The notes: generated by a model from the letters alone, not told the origin. 64,000 bases of DNA from JAAZVM01 sp041694155 (GCA_041694155.1 JASMTS010000006.1:213651-277650); one strand, 5' to 3'; shown: positions 34,702 through 45,073, counted from the stretch's first letter. Made by a program: numbers and translations.

Positions 34702-34735
34702 AAAAAAGAAGAAGTATACTAACTTCTTCTTTTTA
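34702..34735 (-). terminator. Terminator of the RRM gene
   Basis: A 13-bp stem AAAAAGAAGAAGT (34702-34714 region) with its complement at 34722-34734. On the minus strand it directly follows the RRM stop codon. Confidence 0.85.
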
Positions 34736-34736
34736 A

Positions 34737-34994
34737 TTATGCATCTTTTTCAATAGCAAAATCTACTTTAATAGTTCTACCATCAACTTCAGCACCATCC
34801 ATACCTTCTTTTGCTTTTACAGCATCTTCTAAGTTTTCGAATTCTACAAAACCAAAACCTTTTGATTTTCCAGTTTCTCTGTCTTTGATAACTTTAACAA
34901 AAACAACTTCTCCGTATTCTTTGAATACATCTTTGATTTCTTGCCAGTCTAAACCCCAAGATAATCCACCAATGAATAATTTTTTAGTTTCCAT
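34737..34994 (-). CDS. RRM-type RNA-binding protein
   Basis: 85 residues, one RNA recognition motif. RNP2 is KLFIGGLS (residues 5-12) and RNP1 is KGFGFVEF (44-51), with the aromatic residues that stack on RNA bases. Single-RRM proteins of this size are common in cyanobacteria and candidate phyla and often respond to cold. None of its 10 glycines is TGA, in sharp contrast to its neighbours. Codons are plain and G-rich for this window, which suggests high expression. It has its own terminator and a long AT-rich leader (34995-35139). Confidence 0.93.
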   Translation of the reverse strand: METKKLFIGGLSWGLDWQEIKDVFKEYGEVVFVKVIKDRETGKSKGFGFVEFENLEDAVKAKEGMDGAEVDGRTIKVDFAIEKDA

Positions 34995-35139
34995 AACAAA
35001 TGTATAAAATATATAAAACCGTAAAATAAATTATTCACAAATGGACATGATTATGTTGATAACTATTGAACACAAATGAAAAAATTTAGTTTTACACATA
35101 TATTATATTTATATTTTTTATATAGCAAGTTTTTTATTA

Positions 35140-35171
35140 AAAAAGTAACTTACTTATGTAAGTTACTTTAT
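35140..35171 (-). terminator. Terminator of ppa
   Basis: A 12-bp stem AAAGTAACTTAC with its complement and a 4-base loop (35142-35169). It overlaps the ppa stop codon. Confidence 0.85.
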
Positions 35172-35698
35172 TTATCAAATTTTTTCTTATAGTCTTCATG
35201 ACATTTAGCTAGTATTTCTTGAGCAGTAGATTTTTTATCCCAACCGTTAAGTTCTACTTTTTTACCATGTAAATCTTTATAATGAAGCATATAGTATTCT
35301 ATATCTTCTAACTCTTTTTTATTTACATCTTCTATATCTTGTACATCAGAATAATATTTATCGTCTGCAACTGCTAATACTTTGTAATCATCTTCTCATG
35401 AGTCTATCATTTTTAAACCTCATACAACTCTTAAAGGAACTACTGCTCCTGGGTGTAATGGTTGAGTACATAATATAATTACATCTAATGGATCATTATC
35501 TCACTCATTCCATGTTTGAGGTAAGTCTCAATAATTAAAAGTATAGTCAATTGGTGTTTTACCAACTCTATCTACCCATACAGCACCTGTTTTATAATCA
35601 AATTCATATTTTACTTTACTTCATTTTGGTATTTCTACAACTGCATTAATTTCAGATAAATCTTCATTACCTAGTGGTATATCATGGTATAAATTCAT
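35168..35698 (-). CDS. ppa: Inorganic pyrophosphatase (family I)
   Basis: 176 residues, usual length. Family I signature residues are EIPKGSKVKYEFD (about 22-34), the metal site E-G-D-N-D-P-L-D-V-I (about 65-74), and ADDKYYSDVQDIEDV with K-x-D-Y-like LEDIEYYMLHYKDL. It hydrolyses pyrophosphate from biosynthesis. About five of its twelve or so glycines are TGA, fewer than in membrane or accessory genes of the window. It is monocistronic. Confidence 0.95.
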
Positions 35699-35770
35699 AT
35701 TTTTTATTATTAATTTTAAATAACAAAATTATTTTATAAAAAAAAAATTGTTTTTCAAGTTTTTCAATTT

Positions 35771-35804
35771 TAAAAAGGTCTAGTTTTTACACTAGACCTT
35801 TTTA
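35771..35804 (-). terminator. Terminator of the 4-TM protein gene
   Basis: A 13-bp stem AAAAAGGTCTAGT (35772-35784) with its complement at 35790-35803, followed by T residues on the minus strand. Confidence 0.85.
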
Positions 35805-35806
35805 AG

Positions 35807-36154
35807 TTATTTTTTGAGCTTTATTTTTCCTATAACAAATAAGAAAAACGCTATAACAAAGCAAAACAAAAACAATTCAATATTTTTTTGTATTGTTAGT
35901 ATTATTAATATTGAATATATGAATGCAATTATGCCAGTATAGTAGCTCACATTAAAAATAATTTCATATAGTTGCTTTAGTCCCCATGGAGCATATTCTT
36001 GATTTTTATCAATACTTAATGCTACTACTAATAATATAACAGACCAAATTGTTGGCAGTGTATTAGTGTTTTTGTCTTCTAATAAAAAACTCATTATTAG
36101 TAATACTTGCAACAACATAAATAGATAAAAAACAAATTTTGATAATTTGTTCAC
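35807..36154 (-). CDS. Small membrane protein, four predicted membrane segments
   Basis: 115 residues with hydrophobic segments near 7-24, 35-47, 63-85 and 92-110, separated by short polar loops (LLEDKNTNTLPT and DKNQEYAPWG). I do not recognise the family. The start is GTG at 36154, fixed by a clear Shine-Dalgarno AAAGGAG seven bases upstream, one of the few in the window. None of its three glycines is TGA. It is alone between two terminated units. Confidence 0.7.
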   Translation of the reverse strand: MNKLSKFVFYLFMLLQVLLIMSFLLEDKNTNTLPTIWSVILLVVALSIDKNQEYAPWGLKQLYEIIFNVSYYTGIIAFIYSILIILTIQKNIELFLFCFVIAFFLFVIGKIKLKK

Positions 36155-36222
36155 TCTATAACTCCTTTTTACAAAAAATTGCTTTTTTATTATGTAATTA
36201 TTTTTTGTATAGTCAAGATTAT

Positions 36223-37944
36223 TTATCTTCTTCTTTTTTTCTTGGAACTAAATTTATCTTTTATTTTTTTGAATTGCTTTTCTCAAAGTTTTTCTTCTAA
36301 TACAAGGTTTAATTGGGCTTCTTCATCAAATAGACTCATGTCCATATCTATGTTATGCTCTTGTTTAAATCTATAGTCTTCATAATTTCAATACGATACA
36401 GATAATTCATTATTATCTATAAACCATATATTTGTAGCCAACTTATTTACAAAATATCTATCATGAGAAATAAATAATATAGATCAATCAAAATTTTTTA
36501 GTGATTGTTCTAAACTCTCTCTAGTATCGTAATCTAAGTGATTAGTAGGCTCATCAAGTATTAATAAATTGTATTCTTTTTGTCATAATATAGCAAAAAG
36601 TAATTTTGATGTTTGACCTCAAGATAAATCACTTACTTTTTTATCTAAATCTTCTCTTTCAAATAGGTAATGCTTTAATAATCATATAAGATTTTGTTCA
36701 GGGTAATTGATTCAAGCTTTTTCAAAATTTTCTCTGATTGTTTTATCAAAATCTAATTCTTCATGTAGTTGAGAATAGTATCAAATTTTTATTCACTTTC
36801 ATTTAGAATAAAATCAGTCAAGAACTTCTATTTGTCCTATAATAGTTTTTAAAAAAGTAGATTTTCATACTCAATTTTCTCATACAATACCTATTCTTTG
36901 TTTTTTATATAGATATACTTCATTTATATAAAAAAGTGGCTCTTCTCTTCATATAAAACATTCTTTAAAACTAAGTACCTTGTCTGGTATTTCTCAGTTA
37001 AAACTAAAGAAAAATCTAGGTTTTTGTGGAATAAAAGGCGGATCTATTTTTTCTCTTTTTTCTAATGCTTTTTCTCTAGATTTAGCCCATCAGGCTCTAC
37101 TTCAAGCTCTAAATCTATTTATGAGTTTTTCCTCTTTATCTATAAATTCTTGCTCTCTTTTGTATTCTTCTAGTTTCTTTTTTTCTATTCTGTCTCTCTC
37201 TTCTAAATATCAGGTATAATTAGTGTGGTAGTATGTTATACCTCTTTTTGGTTGTACTTCATATGTCTTATTACATGTTTTATCTAAAAATTCTCTATCA
37301 TGAGATATAATCACATATCAACTTTTCCACTTGTTTTGTAAAAAGCTTTCTAGCCATTCTACACTTCCCATATCTATAAAGTTGGTTGGTTCATCTAGAA
37401 ACAGTATATCAGGAGATTCTAATAAAACTTTAGCTAATGCTACTTTTGTCCTTTGTCATCAGCTTATTTCATTTAGTTTTTTATTTAGTAATTCAAAAAT
37501 ACCGATTCAATTTGCTACATTATGTATTTTATTATTAAAGTCATTTCATCAAATATTATTAAATTGCTCTAAAAGAGAAGTGTATTTTTCTATTATTTCT
37601 AAGTCTTCTGGATTTTTTGACATCTTCTTTTCTATTATATCTAACTCTTTTTCCATTTCTATAATTTCTGTAAAAGCTTCTTTAAGCTCTTGTCTTACTA
37701 GCTTTTCTTCATTATCAGAATGTATTTGTTTTAGATATCATAGACTTAGATTTCATATATTATCTATACTTCAATCATAGTTTTTTATTTCTCATGTTAA
37801 TACTTTTAATAATGTAGTTTTTCATGCTCAGTTTGATCCAACAATAGAAACCCTATCATTTTTATTCAAAGTAAAATCAATATCCTTTATTATTATTTCT
37901 CAATCAAATTCAACTTTATTTATCTTTATTTTTAAATGCTTCAC
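36223..37944 (-). CDS. ABC-F family ATPase (translation factor type)
   Basis: 573 residues with two ABC domains and no membrane segments. The first Walker A is GSNGAGKTT near residue 35; both signatures are of the L-S-G-G-Q type, and the linker between the cassettes (about 235-310) is charged and helical, as in EttA/Uup/YdiF. These proteins bind the ribosomal E site and rescue or regulate stalled translation. The C-terminus ends in a basic tail (K-K-K-R-R-R) as in Uup. GTG at 37944 is used; an in-frame TAA lies two codons upstream. It is 11 bases downstream of the RelA-like gene and probably co-transcribed. Confidence 0.9.
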
Positions 37945-37955
37945 TTTTTAATATT

Positions 37956-39032
37956 TTATTTTTTAATTTCTAATTTTTTTGATGTATAGTTATATCATTT
38001 ATGTACCTCTTTAAATAGTTTTGACCATTTTTGATTATTAACAGTATATTTAAAATGAGATATATCTGAATCTTTTCTTATTTTTTCATCTATTTCTAGA
38101 GTTCTTAACTGTAACTCAACCATTATTTGACTATTTCTATAAGGACTAACATATCTGTAGTGAATACTTTTATATCAGTTTTCTTTTGGGTTATTTATGT
38201 AGTCTTTTTTTATAACAAAAACATATTTTTGTTCGAATTCTTCTATATATTTATATAAATCTCTTAAATCTTTGAATATTATCCTCATTCATATAGTGTC
38301 CATAACTCATTCTCATTTCTTTCTTATCATTTTGTTATATATACTAAAATATGTTTTTTTTCTTATTTTTGTTTTTCATATAACATTTGCATCTAGCATT
38401 ACATTAGTTGTATTGTTTACAACAGTAAAAACATGTTCTCATGGAAATTCTATTTTTGAAATTTTTTCAATATATATTTTTTTTACTTTTTCATATTTTT
38501 TTGGATATACTTTTTTAAAGTAATAATCTTGAAAAAATCATAAAAAATGAGACTCTTTATATGTCAAATAGGGAAGTAAATATCATATAGATTTATAATA
38601 ATTTTCTTTATTAATTATTATTTTTTCCATTATATCTTCAAATGATAATAAACAGTACTTGATAGTGATTTTGAATAAGAAAATATCATCATCCATATTT
38701 ATTATACTACTTATATATTTTTTATAATCTCATGCTAATTCGTACTTTAGACTTTTTGATAATATCTTTATTTTTTCTTTGTATTTTTTGTTTATATATT
38801 TGTTATTTTCTTTTATTATTCAAAAATATAAGAATCAGTATAATAGTGCCAAAATAATAATTTCTTCATTTTTAGAGTGTCTTTTAAATAGAACTATTAT
38901 ATTTTTTATTAATAATTCTATATCATCAGTTACAAAACTCTTGTTTTCATCCCGAATTTTATCAAACTTTTTTTGTAAACCAGGGTCTTTTATTATTATT
39001 TCTTTCATAATCAAGATGTTTTTATTATACAT
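37956..39032 (-). CDS. RelA/SpoT-like (p)ppGpp synthetase with degenerate HD region
   Basis: 358 residues, without TGS or ACT domains. The synthetase half (about 195-335) has GKTKIRKKTYFSIYNKM, DTIGMRIIFKDLRDLY, KDYINNPKENGYKSIHYRYV and V-E-L-Q-L-R-T, with the R-x-K-x and Y-x-S-x-H residues that bind GDP/GTP and ATP. The N-terminal half is all-helical and in the place of a hydrolase domain, but where the His-Asp pair is expected it reads L-A-L-L-Y-G-F-L. The protein therefore probably makes the alarmone but does not degrade it. It lies directly upstream of the ABC-F gene, so stress signalling and ribosome protection may share a transcript. Confidence 0.8.
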
Positions 39033-39163
39033 AATATATTTTAAGTATTATGAATAAAAATCAAATTTTTATTTTTGTTAAAAACTTTTGTTTTTTATTA
39101 TTATTTACATATATTATTTGCGGTATTTTAAAATAAAATTATTAATAAAAACTACAATAATAT

Positions 39164-39748
39164 ATGAAAAAAGTAATTTTTTGATATTGATCTTTATTAA
39201 CAGCATCATGATGGAATTCAACATTAAAAAGAGAGATAAAACAAGATGATTTAATTTATTTAGAGCTTGATTGATATAAAAGAGTTTGGACTCCAACTAT
39301 AGAGATAAAGTTTGAAAATAAAAAAACTTCTTACAATTGAGTTTTTTTAGACATAAAAAAATGCAATGAATGTTTTGTTAATTGATATTGAGTAGAAGTT
39401 AGTGATGAGGAGTTTCATATGATATCCCAAAGAGAACTTGCTTATGAAATGATTGATGTAACTAAAAATATAAAACAAAATAAAGATTGATATAGGTATT
39501 TTACAGCTTCTATAAAACTAAAAAATGAAGGCATATGTTATGAATCAGACGATAGCTATATAATACCAAAAAGATACCATGATAAAATAATGAATGTTCT
39601 TGATACTCAAACCGAAGAATTTAAAAAAAATTATTTAAAAAACACATCTAAGCCTAAGTATAAGCTTTTAGATTGATTTTATAATTTTTGTAATCCTTTG
39701 GTTGATTATTATACATGACATTCTAATAATAAAACAGATATAAAATAA
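39164..39748 (+). CDS. Gamma-glutamylcyclotransferase-like protein
   Basis: 194 residues. The N-terminus VIFGYGSLLTASG is the Y-G-S-L/N substrate loop of the GGCT/BtrG fold. VEVSDEEFHMISQRELAYEMIDV (about 78-100) matches the helix with the catalytic Glu in the Y-x-R-x-x-V pattern of the family. These enzymes release 5-oxoproline from gamma-glutamyl compounds, but many homologues have unknown substrates. A Cys-x-x-Cys pair (K-K-C-N-E-C) near residue 67 is unusual. The TPR membrane protein gene follows after 20 bases. Confidence 0.7.
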
Positions 39749-39768
39749 TATATAACAGATTAAATTAT

Positions 39769-40578
39769 ATGAAGAGAGTAATTTTGCTTTTTATTATAAG
39801 TATTTTTTGTTTTTCTATATTTTCTACTTCTTTTGCTTCAGAAAATATAGAATCTCAAACTTGAGAAGTTTATGTTCCTGAGGAAATAGACTGGACTCAA
39901 AGATTTATATTAACTGAGTTAAAAGAATTAAGAGTAGATCAAGAATCTATAAAAAGAGAAATATATCAATATTTACAAGAGAGAGAAATATCAGTAATAG
40001 ATAAAGCTCTTGGTTATTCTGCTAATACTGTTAACTTCTTTTTTGTTTTGTTGACAATACTTGTTGCTTGATTTTGAGTAGTATGATGGAAGACAATATG
40101 AGACATTAAAAATGCTACAAAACAATCAATGGATAGGGAAACAAAGAAAATAATATCTCAATTCCAGAACAAAATAGAAGAGTTGGAAAAAGAGCAAAAA
40201 ATAAATATTTTTTGGAGACAGTATAATACTTCAGAAAGTGATAAAGAAAAAATAAATATATTAGATAGGATATATTTTTTAAAACCAGAATCTCAATTTG
40301 TTACTATTGAAAAATCAAATGTATATCTGTCTATGTGACTTTATGATAAAGTTATAGAATTGACTGAACCTATTATAGCATGAGAAAGAGCAAAACACCA
40401 ACCACAAGCTTTTTATAATAGAGCATGTGCATTTAATAGTATGTGAGATAAAGAAAATGCAATATCAGCTATTAATAATTTAATAAGTCTTTCACCTGAC
40501 TATAGAGAAACTATACAAGAGTCTGAGTATTTATCTAATCTTATGAGGAATTCAAAAGTAAAAGAACTTTTGAAATAG
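39769..40578 (+). CDS. TPR-containing membrane protein
   Basis: 269 residues. A signal peptide (cleavage near F-A-S-E, residue 24), a charged extracellular segment, and one membrane span near residues 88-106 (FFFVLLTILVAGFGVVGW). A coiled coil (about 115-150, EELEKEQK) and two to three TPR-like repeats follow on the other side (about 155-260, with A-F-Y-N-R-A-C-A-F-N-S-M-G). A protein-interaction scaffold at the membrane is likely; no partner is known. It ends in TAG. Confidence 0.7.
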
Positions 40579-40586
40579 TAAAATAA

Positions 40587-40618
40587 TAAAAAGACCTAGA
40601 AAATCTAGGTCTTTTTTC
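40587..40618. terminator. Bidirectional terminator
   Basis: A 13-bp stem AAAAAGACCTAGA (40588-40600) with its complement at 40604-40616 and T residues. It separates the TPR gene from the convergent zinc-ribbon gene. Confidence 0.87.
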
Positions 40619-40619
40619 T

Positions 40620-40823
40620 TTAATGATGATAATTCTCCAAACAATCGTCACACAGATCAGTACCACATATATTTGTCGTTGCTTCTTGTGGACAATAATC
40701 ACAGTATTCACTTGTAGGTGTATCATCCAACTCATGACAAGTAGGACATAATCCCATAACGATATCGTCCTTTTCTACCTCTTCATGGCATTCAGGACAT
40801 TCTACTTTATCATTATCACTCAT
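40620..40823 (-). CDS. Small multi-zinc-ribbon protein
   Basis: 67 residues, very acidic and Cys/His-rich. Metal-binding pairs occur at C-P-E-C (9-12), C-P-T-C-H (26-30), C-D-Y-C (41-44) and C-D-D-C (58-61), with a further Cys near 53 and a terminal H-H. Two or three zinc sites are possible. I do not recognise a named family; rubredoxin-like or B-box-like folds could fit. A strong Shine-Dalgarno (AAGGAG) lies seven bases upstream of the ATG, which suggests efficient translation. Both of its glycines are GGN codons. Confidence 0.75.
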   Translation of the reverse strand: MSDNDKVECPECHEEVEKDDIVMGLCPTCHELDDTPTSEYCDYCPQEATTNICGTDLCDDCLENYHH

Positions 40824-40945
40824 TGTTTTCTCCTTTTTTTGCTAATTAGCTATTTAATTATATATATAAGTTGTTTTTGTCAATATAGTAATTTAAATAA
40901 AAAAAGTACTTATTGAGAAATAAGTACTTTTTTATGTTTTATGTT

Positions 40946-41022
40946 TGGCAAGGACCGTAGGAATTGCACCTACGCCTCTCGGGGTCGGAATCCGAGCACT
41001 CTTCTAATTAAGCTAGGTCCTT
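40946..41022 (-). tRNA. tRNA-Arg (anticodon CCG), CCA encoded
   Basis: A 77-nt cloverleaf on the minus strand: acceptor AAGGACC/GGTCCTT with an encoded CCA, and anticodon stem TCGGA/CCCGA around loop TTCCGAC, giving CCG (reads CGG). The last stem pair is A-C. The T arm is GTAGG-TGCAATT-CCTAC, with TGCAATT in place of the usual TTC-type loop. The alternative frame of the loop would give TCC (Gly), but its stem does not pair. CGG codons are very rare in the window. Confidence 0.85.
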
Positions 41023-41077
41023 ATATTTTCAATGTATTTTTTATTTTATTAAAAATACATTGAAATGCAAACTATTA

Positions 41078-42697
41078 TTATTCTAATGTTACTAGTTCAG
41101 AACTATATTTATTCAGTACTCTAGTAAGTACTTGTTCTGTTTGATTGTCTGTATTTGTATGGTGAAAAATACCATAAGCTTTTTTTATAGCCCATGAATT
41201 ACCTATAGCAATTAGTCATAAAAAATCATTTATACCAACTTTTCCTCAAGCTCAATTTTCTATCCTTCTATTATTTTTGAATAAATCTATTATAAATAAT
41301 TCGTTTTGCTGCTCTGCTGTAAGATCTCTTGTATCTAAGTTTCATCTATTATAAAAATCAACAACCCAACTAGGTACATTGTTATGGTGCTCTAATTTGT
41401 TATTAGGTATATTAGTATTTCAACTATACTCCATATAATACCTTCTAAGAGCAGTTTCTATGGATGTAAATTTACCATCACTCCTAGATGAATTACCATT
41501 ATTTCATGTCATATATTGAAAGTATCATCTAGCAGAACTTCAGCTATTATTTGCTACATTTCTACCAGAAGATTCTACTTCTAGTATTATTTTGGTAAAA
41601 ACTTCCAAGTTGTTTATTATAGCATTATAGTTCTCATTTATATATTCTTGATCTAGAGTTATATTTTCTCATCATATTCTTGTTCATAATAATTGTCTTT
41701 GTATCATTTCTCTATATGTAAAATCTAAATTTTCTGTAAATCAATAATTATTTAAAAAATCTAGATAATTGAAATTATTATTATTTTGTTCAAAAACATT
41801 AAGTAGTTCAGATTTGTTTATTATTGATTGATCTATTAAATATTTTGTATAATTTTCTAATAATAACTCATAATTATTGATATTTGTTCATAATATTTCA
41901 TTTACTCTTTGTGTACTTCATTCCTCTCATCTTATTATTTCAATAAGCAGATCTTTTTTATAACTAAGACTATTTTCTCTTTCTATTTGATTTATTATAT
42001 TTTGTAAATCTATATTTAACTCAGAATCACTGCTAAATATTTTTATACCAAATGAATAATCAAAATTTTTAAAAAAATCATAATTTTCTACTACTATTTT
42101 TTTTGTTAGGTTAAAAGTTTCTTCTCTAGTTAACATAAGACCTAATCAAGGATTGTTCATTATATTTATCAACTCTGATTTACTACTAGTTTTGTTTTCT
42201 ATTATATTTAAATAGTATAAGCTAAAAATTTTAAAAAAGTTTTCTATTTTTTTATTACTTCTAACACTTTCTACAACTCAGTCAATATCAATATTAGCTT
42301 CTACATTATTTCTAATACTATTTCAAAAATAACTTTTGCTTAAAATTTCAGAAGCATTTATTATTTTTTGTTCCAAAAAATCTATATGACTATTTCATAT
42401 AGATCTAGAATTGTTTTCTAGTATATAATTTTCAATTTCTTCTCTAGATTTATTACTTATATCATCTTTTATTGAGTTATATTCTTTTATAACTTCATTA
42501 AAACTTTTATGATATTCTATTTGTTTATTCAAAAAATCTTCTTCATAATCTTCAGTTATTCAATCCGATGAAAAATCTATTATTTTATTTTCTAAATACA
42601 ATCTTGACCTTTGATTTATTTCTCAATTATCAATTGCATCATCTAGTGATTCAGATGGTGATTTTTTTTCTTCAAATAGATTTTTTAAAGTTTCCAT
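41078..42697 (-). CDS. Large helical protein with C-terminal SLT/lysozyme-like domain
   Basis: 539 residues, no signal peptide. The first 350 residues are charged and helical with no recognised domain. The C-terminal part (about 360-500) reads ILEVESSGRNVANSSGSSARGYFQYM, the E-S-S-G...A-x-G-x-x-Q pattern of soluble lytic transglycosylases, with the catalytic Glu in V-E-S-S-G. Later come A-L-R-R-Y-Y-M and an asparagine-rich substrate region. A murein-cleaving role is plausible if the protein reaches the wall; the lack of an export signal points to holin-type release, a non-classical route, or a non-murein role. It is bounded by tRNA-Arg and a terminator. Confidence 0.65.
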
Positions 42698-42702
42698 AAT
42701 AT

Positions 42703-42741
42703 TAAAATAGGTATTATACTTTATTATAATACCTATTTTAT
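42703..42741. terminator. Hairpin between ruvC and the SLT-like gene
   Basis: A 16-bp stem TAAAATAGGTATTATA (42703-42718) with its complement at 42725-42740. On the minus strand it terminates ruvC just ahead of the SLT-like gene. Confidence 0.8.
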
Positions 42742-42750
42742 CATTATAAA

Positions 42751-43242
42751 TTATAATAGTCAATTATTGATCATATTTGTATTTAATGCTCACATGTAAG
42801 CTAATCATATTGCATCTGCTGCATCATCAGGTTTTGGTATGCTTCACATTCAAAATAACATCTTTATTGCATTTTGTAACTGTATTTTATTAGATTTTCA
42901 ATTTCATGTTATTGATTTTTTTACCTGCAATGGAGTATATTCTAATATTTTTATATTACTTTTTTTTGCTTCATATATTATTACTCATCTGGCTTGAGAT
43001 ACATCTATAGCAGTTTTTACATTACTTTGAAAATATAGCTTTTCGATAACTATCAATCAAGGATTGAAGCTTTCTATAATGTTTTTAATATCTGTTCAGA
43101 TTTCTAATAATTTATCTTCTATAGGTATTTTTGGTGTAGTTTTAAATATTCAATAATCTAATAACTTTATATCAGATCATTTTTTTTCAATTAATGAAAA
43201 ACCTATTGTTGTAGTTCAAGGATCTATTCATAGTATAATCAT
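42751..43242 (-). CDS. ruvC: Holliday junction resolvase RuvC
   Basis: 163 residues, usual length. The acidic catalytic residues are in ILGIDPGTTTIGFS (Asp7), VIEKLYF (Glu near 67), and the C-terminal D-D-A-A-D-A-I-G-L-A (two Asp near 140). The SNVKTAIDVSQARG helix is also typical. RuvC cuts four-way junctions together with RuvAB, which is not in the window. Nearly all of its glycines are TGA. It is a single gene with its own terminator. Confidence 0.94.
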
Positions 43243-43363
43243 TTATAAATAATATATTTAAAAAGTAAAGTAATATTTGACATTATTATAATTATATGGA
43301 ATAATATTATTGTATACTTAAATCACTTTCACAAAGTAGTATTAATTTAATAAAAATTTAAGT

Positions 43364-43513
43364 ATGCAAAATAAAAAAATAAGAGTTGATGAGGGAGTAT
43401 TAGATAAAATAACTTCATCAAACAAAATGAGTGATTCAGAAAAAATAAGCTTTATGAAGTATGTATGATATATGACACCTTCAGAAAAGAAAGAATTAAC
43501 TCAAATTATATAA
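43364..43513 (+). CDS. Hypothetical 49-residue protein
   Basis: 49 residues, charged, helical: IRVDEGVLDKI, then MSDSEKISFMKYVGYMTPSEKKELTQII. No motif is recognised. A TTGACA at 43277-43282 is followed by AT-rich -10-like sequence and a hairpin terminator lies directly after the stop, so this looks like a real short transcript. One glycine is TGA. Confidence 0.5.
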
Positions 43514-43550
43514 AAATAGGGAAGGGTTGCAGCTTCGCTATTTTTATTTT
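43512..43550. terminator. Bidirectional terminator
   Basis: AAAAATAG (43513-43520) pairs with CTATTTTT (43538-43545), with an inner GAAG/CTTC pairing and T residues. It overlaps the stop codon of the convergent pilin gene. Confidence 0.7.
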
Positions 43551-43948
43551 TGTATAAATCTTGATTTTATGTTTCAAGTTATGTCAGAAAAAATATTTAT
43601 ATCCCGTATAGTTCATATAGGGTTATCTATTCATTTAGCTGATAGGATATAATCTATAGAATCAATTGTGTTTATAACTTCATTATTAGATTCTCTGCAG
43701 TCTTTATGATCACTTCATAAGTCAAAATAATATTGAGTTAATGAGCTAGATTGTGTGCTGGGAGATTTATTTTTAATACAATTTTCTACTAATGGTATCA
43801 TCATACTAGTATTTAGATAAATATTAGAGTTATTTATCATTTTGTTATTTTCTGATATAAGTTTATATACTCAAAAAACTGATACTGTAAGTATAGATGT
43901 GGCTATTATTATTTCTATAATAGTGAATCAATTGTTATTTTTATTCAT
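43544..43948 (-). CDS. Type IV pilin-like protein
   Basis: 134 residues. The prepilin peptidase site is N-N-N-G-F-T-I-I-E with Glu5 of the mature protein, followed by the hydrophobic helix IIIATSILTVSVFGVYKLI. The globular part (about 40-134) has two cysteines (V-E-N-C-I and K-D-C-R) that may form the D-region disulfide. It is divergent from pilT, which begins 86 bases away, so the shared intergenic region probably carries both promoters. It is shorter than the pilins at 61.5-64 kb and may be a minor pilin. Confidence 0.85.
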
Positions 43949-44033
43949 ATTATTTATAAATATAGTTATATTTTGATTTTATTATACTTATATGTTAATA
44001 TAAGTTAAACTTATTTTTAAATTTTATACAAAA

Positions 44034-45029
44034 ATGCTATTAAGTGAAATTTTAAAAACATCTTTAGAAAAAAATGCTTCTGATATAATAATAACTTCTT
44101 GAGCAAAGCCTGCATTAAAAGTATATTGAGATGTAATATATTTAGATGAATATGAAGAATTTTCTCATAATTTATTATCATGAGAACTTTTTTCTATAAT
44201 GAATGAGAAACAAAGAAATTTATTAAGAGACAATTTAGAATTAGATTTTTCTATTGACTTAAAGTGATATACTAGATTTAGGGTAAATGTATTTTATACT
44301 AAAAACTGACTATGAGTAGTTTTTAGACCTATAAAAAGGGAATTACCTACATTTGAAGAATTAAACTTACCAAAGCAATTAATAAAATTTGTAAAGAAAA
44401 AAAATTGATTAATTCTTGTTACAGGTTCAGTATGATCTGGTAAATCTACTACTATGTCAACATTAGTGGAGGTAATAAATAATAATATGTCAAAGCATAT
44501 TATTACAGTAGAAGATCCAATAGAATACATTTTCAAAAATAATAAATCTTTGATAGAGCAAAGGGAAGTATGAATGAATACTAAAAGTTTTGAAAATTGA
44601 CTAAAATACGCACTTAGACAAGCTAGTGATGTTGTTATGATTTGAGAAATGAGGGATTTAGAAACTTTTAGATTGGCACTGAGAGCAGCAGAAACTGGTA
44701 ATTTGGTTATAGCTACTCTTCATACTTCTGGTGCATCAAGAACTATATCTAGAATTATAGATATGTTTCCATGAGATGAAAAAGATCATATTAGGTCTCA
44801 ATTAGCAGATTCACTTATATGAATAATTTGGCAAGATTTGATAAAATCAAAAGATGGAAGTTCTAGAGTTTTAGCTTCAGAGTTAATGGTAAATAATACA
44901 ACTATATCTAATATGATAAGAAAATGAACTTTTCATCAATTAGACTGAGCTATAGAAACATGAAAAGCTGATTGAATGCATACAATGCAATCAAGTATTG
45001 AAGAATTAAAAGAAAAATGAATTCTATAG
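44034..45029 (+). CDS. pilT: Twitching motility ATPase PilT
   Basis: 331 residues. The Walker A is GSVGSGKST near residue 131, the Asp box ITVEDPIEY near 160, Walker B VVMIGEMRDLETFRLALRAAETG (about 200-222) and the His box ATLHTSGA near 230. E-M-R-D-x-E and L-R-A-A-E-T-G are diagnostic for PilT/PilU rather than PilB. It retracts type IV pili. Retraction would drive twitching and DNA uptake, and fits the pilin genes at 43.5 and 61.5-64 kb. It ends in TAG and has its own terminator. Confidence 0.93.
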
Positions 45030-45038
45030 AAATAATAT

Positions 45039-45073
45039 AAAAAACAATTCCTAAAAAATGGAATTGTTTTTTA
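45039..45073 (+). terminator. Terminator of pilT
   Basis: AAAAACAATTCC (45040-45051) pairs perfectly with its complement at 45060-45071, with a T tract behind. Confidence 0.88.
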
